Positions 61,462-64,000 of a stretch of 64,000 nucleotides of DNA are shown piece after piece; within the stretch, counting starts at the first letter, position 1, and every line of letters starts with the position of its first letter. Position numbers and translations under genes: made by a program. This DNA comes from Weissella minor (GTDB lineage: Bacteria; Bacillota; Bacilli; Lactobacillales; Lactobacillaceae), in the NCBI RefSeq assembly GCF_001437425.1, contig NZ_JQCD01000024.1, positions 1-64,000 of the forward strand. Reading direction: 5' to 3'. A model generated the notes under the pieces. That model saw nothing but the letters and a program-made list of their open reading frames with translations, searched no databases and was not told where the DNA came from.

Positions 61462-62093
61462 TGTTTAACGACTATTTTGCAGAAGTACGTAACTACTTAA
61501 ATGGTATACCAACGCGTGACCAACAAGAAATGGTTCAATTTTATGAAGAGCAGGCACTTGATGCTGACTGGACTGTTGATCAAATGGTCGAAAAATATGG
61601 AACACCTAAGCAATTAGCACGTTCATTACGTCTTGAATATGCAATGGACGTTGATGATGGACAAGCTGGTTTGGGGGAGACAGAATATCCACAATCAAAG
61701 AGTAAGAATCGAACGCAAATGATTTGGTTGATTGTTTTGGCTTTGCTGGCAAGCCCAATCTTGTTCTTATTGGCGATTATCTTAGTGCCAATGATTCTTG
61801 GAATTCTAATGGGCTTTGTGTCATTAATTATCGGAATTTATGTTGCGGTGATTGGCGTACTAGCTGGGGGCATTGCAGCAATTATTGCTGGAATTTCAGT
61901 TTGGTCAAGTTCAACGGCAACCGGTATTTTCTTGATGGGTGCTGGTGTTTTACTAACTGGATTAGTTGTGATTTTTGCACCAATTGTTTGGAATGTAACC
62001 AAGTGGTTATTTGAAATGTTTATTAAGTTTATGAAGTGGATTGGACGTAAACTCGTATCACGTCGACAAAATTCGCAAGTAAAGGAGGGCTAA
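61461..62093 (+). CDS. DUF1700 (HAAS) membrane protein
   Basis: A 210-residue protein with an N-terminal soluble segment (MFNDYFAEVRNYLNGIPTRDQQEMVQFYEEQALDADW) typical of DUF1700/HAAS proteins, and several glycine-rich hydrophobic segments between about 88 and 180. It is coupled to padR by a one-base overlap and to the DUF4097 gene by a 4-base gap. Role unknown; likely a membrane partner of the DUF4097 protein. Confidence 0.9.
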   Translation: MFNDYFAEVRNYLNGIPTRDQQEMVQFYEEQALDADWTVDQMVEKYGTPKQLARSLRLEYAMDVDDGQAGLGETEYPQSKSKNRTQMIWLIVLALLASPILFLLAIILVPMILGILMGFVSLIIGIYVAVIGVLAGGIAAIIAGISVWSSSTATGIFLMGAGVLLTGLVVIFAPIVWNVTKWLFEMFIKFMKWIGRKLVSRRQNSQVKEG

Positions 62094-62097
62094 GAAA

Positions 62098-63072
62098 ATG
62101 AATTTGAAAAAACCTTTAATTATTGGTGGGATTTTGTCAGTTGTTGGTATCGGGATGATGGTCACAACCTATCAAGATGCAAACTTCAATTTAACGTATC
62201 AAAAAGGACGTGGTCTTGAGACGGTTGATGTCCGTCAGAACCAACAATCTTTTGACACGAAAGATATCAAAAACTTAGACGTTGATGTCAAAAATAGTGA
62301 AGTCCAAGTGCGTCAAGGCGACTCAGATAAGTGGAAAGTTGAAACAGTTGCTTATAGTGGTGTGCAAAGTTCTGTTAACGTAACTGATGGTACACTGAAA
62401 GTTACAGCGCCTACAGATAAGCCGAAGTTAATCATGTCAACAGGTAGTACCTCTGGTCATTTTGATGATAGCTATAATAGTGATCTAAATAATGCGGATA
62501 CTGTTATCATTGTGCCTAAAGATGTCAATATTGAAAATGTTCGGGTTGATGGTCGAGATGGTGGTATTATCCTTGAGCGAATTAACGCTAAACATACGAA
62601 TATCAATTTAGCTGATGGTGGCGCCCGATTAGAACATGTCAATGGTGATACATTGAAATACAGAGGCCAAGATGGTCGCATGCACTTAGAAAATGTTGAT
62701 TTGAAAAGCATGGATGTTTCCGGAGATAACTTAGTAGTGTCAGGAACAAATTTGAAGTTGCAAGAAGCCAGTCAAGTTAAAATGAGTGATGGTAAATTCT
62801 GGATGGATCGCGTTCAAGCGCCTGGTTTTGATTTGCAAGCTGATGGGAATGTGCATTTTAATGCGAAATATGATGAAGATACTGATGAATTTACAGAAAA
62901 AGGTACGCATGAAGCAAAGCGTGGTGATCAAGATAAAGCTTTGAAGATTGAAGCTGGTTCTGGAAAGATTGGTGTGAATGAACACAAGGGTCTTCCTAAT
63001 GATTATAATGACGGTTTCTATTACGAAAATTATGAAGAATATGATGATGAAGACGACGATGATGAAAATTAA
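62098..63072 (+). CDS. DUF4097 family beta-strand repeat protein
   Basis: A 324-residue protein with an N-terminal membrane segment (about residues 8-23) and a repetitive beta-strand body (DIKNLDVDVKNSEVQVRQGDSDKWKVE, ENVRVDGRDGGIILERINAKH), the pattern of the DUF4097 putative adhesin family. The C-terminus is very acidic (EEYDDEDDDDEN). It should sit outside the membrane. GGAGGG at 62085-62090 precedes the ATG. Confidence 0.9.
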   Translation: MNLKKPLIIGGILSVVGIGMMVTTYQDANFNLTYQKGRGLETVDVRQNQQSFDTKDIKNLDVDVKNSEVQVRQGDSDKWKVETVAYSGVQSSVNVTDGTLKVTAPTDKPKLIMSTGSTSGHFDDSYNSDLNNADTVIIVPKDVNIENVRVDGRDGGIILERINAKHTNINLADGGARLEHVNGDTLKYRGQDGRMHLENVDLKSMDVSGDNLVVSGTNLKLQEASQVKMSDGKFWMDRVQAPGFDLQADGNVHFNAKYDEDTDEFTEKGTHEAKRGDQDKALKIEAGSGKIGVNEHKGLPNDYNDGFYYENYEEYDDEDDDDEN

Positions 63073-63097
63073 CATGTGTGATTTTTAAAAGTTGATA

Positions 63098-63137
63098 AAA
63101 AATAACCTTTGCCTTGAAGCAAAGGTTATTTTTTTTG
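63098..63137 (+). terminator. terminator after the padR unit
   Basis: Hairpin AAAAATAACCTTTGC-cttga-AGCAAAGGTTATTTTTT. Confidence 0.93.
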
Positions 63138-63226
63138 AGATGAATCAACGGCCGTATCTATTGCATTCAGGCTTGCTATCAGTTAGTCTAAAGAATAAAT
63201 ATTCAAATATAACGGATGAGATAATA

Positions 63227-64000
63227 ATGAAAAAACTAATTGGAATTGACTTAGACCAAACAACATTAAATAACGATGGGGTTGTGACGCCGCGTACGCA
63301 AGAAGTGTTACGAGCAGTCCAAGACCAAGGCCATGTCGTCGCAATTATTACCGGACGATCACCACGTTTATCACGTGATATCCATGAACAAATTGGCTTA
63401 ACATCTCCTTTAGTAACTTTTAACGGGGGATTGGCGTATCATCCTCGTGAAGATTGGGACGATGCTTATGATTTTAATTTTACAAGCGATATTCTAATGG
63501 ATTTAATGTTGCGTTTTGAAGAATTTAGAATTGATGGGATTGTTGCTGAAAATCGAACAGATGCGTGGGGCCGTTCAAGTAAAATTGAACTCGCACCATC
63601 TGAAAGTTTGTTTTTCCCAACCAGCGTTAAAAACCGTCGTTTATTGACGATTGATAACTTACCGCGCGAGATTAATGAAACGCTATTATACGTAGCACCG
63701 GAGCATCAGCCAGCCGTCGTTGACTATGTGAATAAACGTTATGGGCGCCAAGATGTCGAAGCGATTGGCTGGGGGCATGGCTCACCCATTGTTTCAGTAC
63801 GCGTTAACTTTGTTAATAAGTTAATCGGGTTAACAAGTTTACAAAAGTCATACGGGATTGAACCAGATCAAGTTTATGCCTTTGGTGATGAAATGAACGA
63901 TTACGAAATGTTAAGTGGAGCCGCGCATGGGATTATGATGAAAAATGGTAATGAAAAATTAGCCGCAGTCTCTGATGCCGTGACGCAAAAAACAAATGAT
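63227..64000 (+). CDS. Cof-type HAD hydrolase, cut by the right edge
   Basis: The first 258 residues of a HAD phosphatase (Cof/YidA subfamily), open to the window end. Motif I is IGIDLDQTTLNNDG (DxDxT, with Gln replacing the common Gly), motif II lies in AIITGRSPR, and motif IV is FGDEMNDYEML. The cap domain of type C2 lies between. It should dephosphorylate small sugar or nucleotide phosphates. Nearly complete: the family is usually about 265-275 residues. Confidence 0.92.
   Translation, partial: MKKLIGIDLDQTTLNNDGVVTPRTQEVLRAVQDQGHVVAIITGRSPRLSRDIHEQIGLTSPLVTFNGGLAYHPREDWDDAYDFNFTSDILMDLMLRFEEFRIDGIVAENRTDAWGRSSKIELAPSESLFFPTSVKNRRLLTIDNLPREINETLLYVAPEHQPAVVDYVNKRYGRQDVEAIGWGHGSPIVSVRVNFVNKLIGLTSLQKSYGIEPDQVYAFGDEMNDYEMLSGAAHGIMMKNGNEKLAAVSDAVTQKTND

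Overview
The window is a stretch of an AT-rich, Gram-positive chromosome. Gene content (EbsA, PrsA, sortase A with an LPxT-type surface protein, several ECF transporters, T-box, THF and TPP riboswitches, Rex, VIT-type metal transporters) points to a heterofermentative lactic acid bacterium of the Leuconostoc/Weissella group. Weissella is my best guess, by inference only, since no rRNA lies in the window.

Layout. 1-2.1 kb is the 3' end of a prophage late region: the tail-protein C-terminus, three small proteins, a holin and an amidase endolysin. 2.1-2.75 kb is non-coding and looks like the phage end, with paired 11-bp direct repeats like integrase arm sites. 2.75-5.8 kb is an accessory block: a zinc metalloprotease without signal peptide, a tRNA-like element, a knob-type tail protein and an unrecognised protein. 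6-16 kb holds stress proteins, an amino-acid permease, peptidase M32, a nitroreductase, DacA, a tyrosine-type T-box with an NhaC-family transporter, MsrB, an RNase H-like protein, EbsA and RluD.

16.9-21.2 kb is a PyrR-attenuated unit pyrR-carA-carB. Both carbamoyl-phosphate synthase subunits are intact reading frames but have lost their catalytic residues, and the large subunit is about a quarter short. 21-34 kb is mostly housekeeping: PrsA, PurB, Glf, phosphoglucomutase, LemA-HtpX, an RNA methyltransferase, a DEAD helicase and Rex with its own operator. 34-45.7 kb has sortase A, a DtxR-type regulator, two Fe-S-biosynthesis-like paralogues, a THF-riboswitch FolT, an eroded homoserine-kinase-like gene with a LacI regulator, two aminotransferases, and two VIT/CCC1 proteins behind three Fur-family-type operators. 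45.8-52.4 kb is a compact shikimate operon, aroE-aroF-aroB-aroC-aroA-aroK-aroD. Its DAHP synthase has Asp in place of the metal-binding Cys. 52.7-64 kb has an LPETA surface protein with acidic repeats, a PAP2 phosphatase behind a Pho-box-like repeat, a TPP-riboswitch-controlled ECF system, PyrD, Prs, an aldo/keto reductase, a PadR/DUF1700/DUF4097 operon and a HAD phosphatase cut by the window edge.

The most unusual theme is conserved but catalytically eroded enzymes kept inside regulated operons: CarA, CarB and the homoserine-kinase-like protein, with a milder change in DAHP synthase. The strongest candidate for an undescribed system is the PyrR-controlled CarA/CarB pair. The second is the phage-end block with the metalloprotease and the tRNA-like element.
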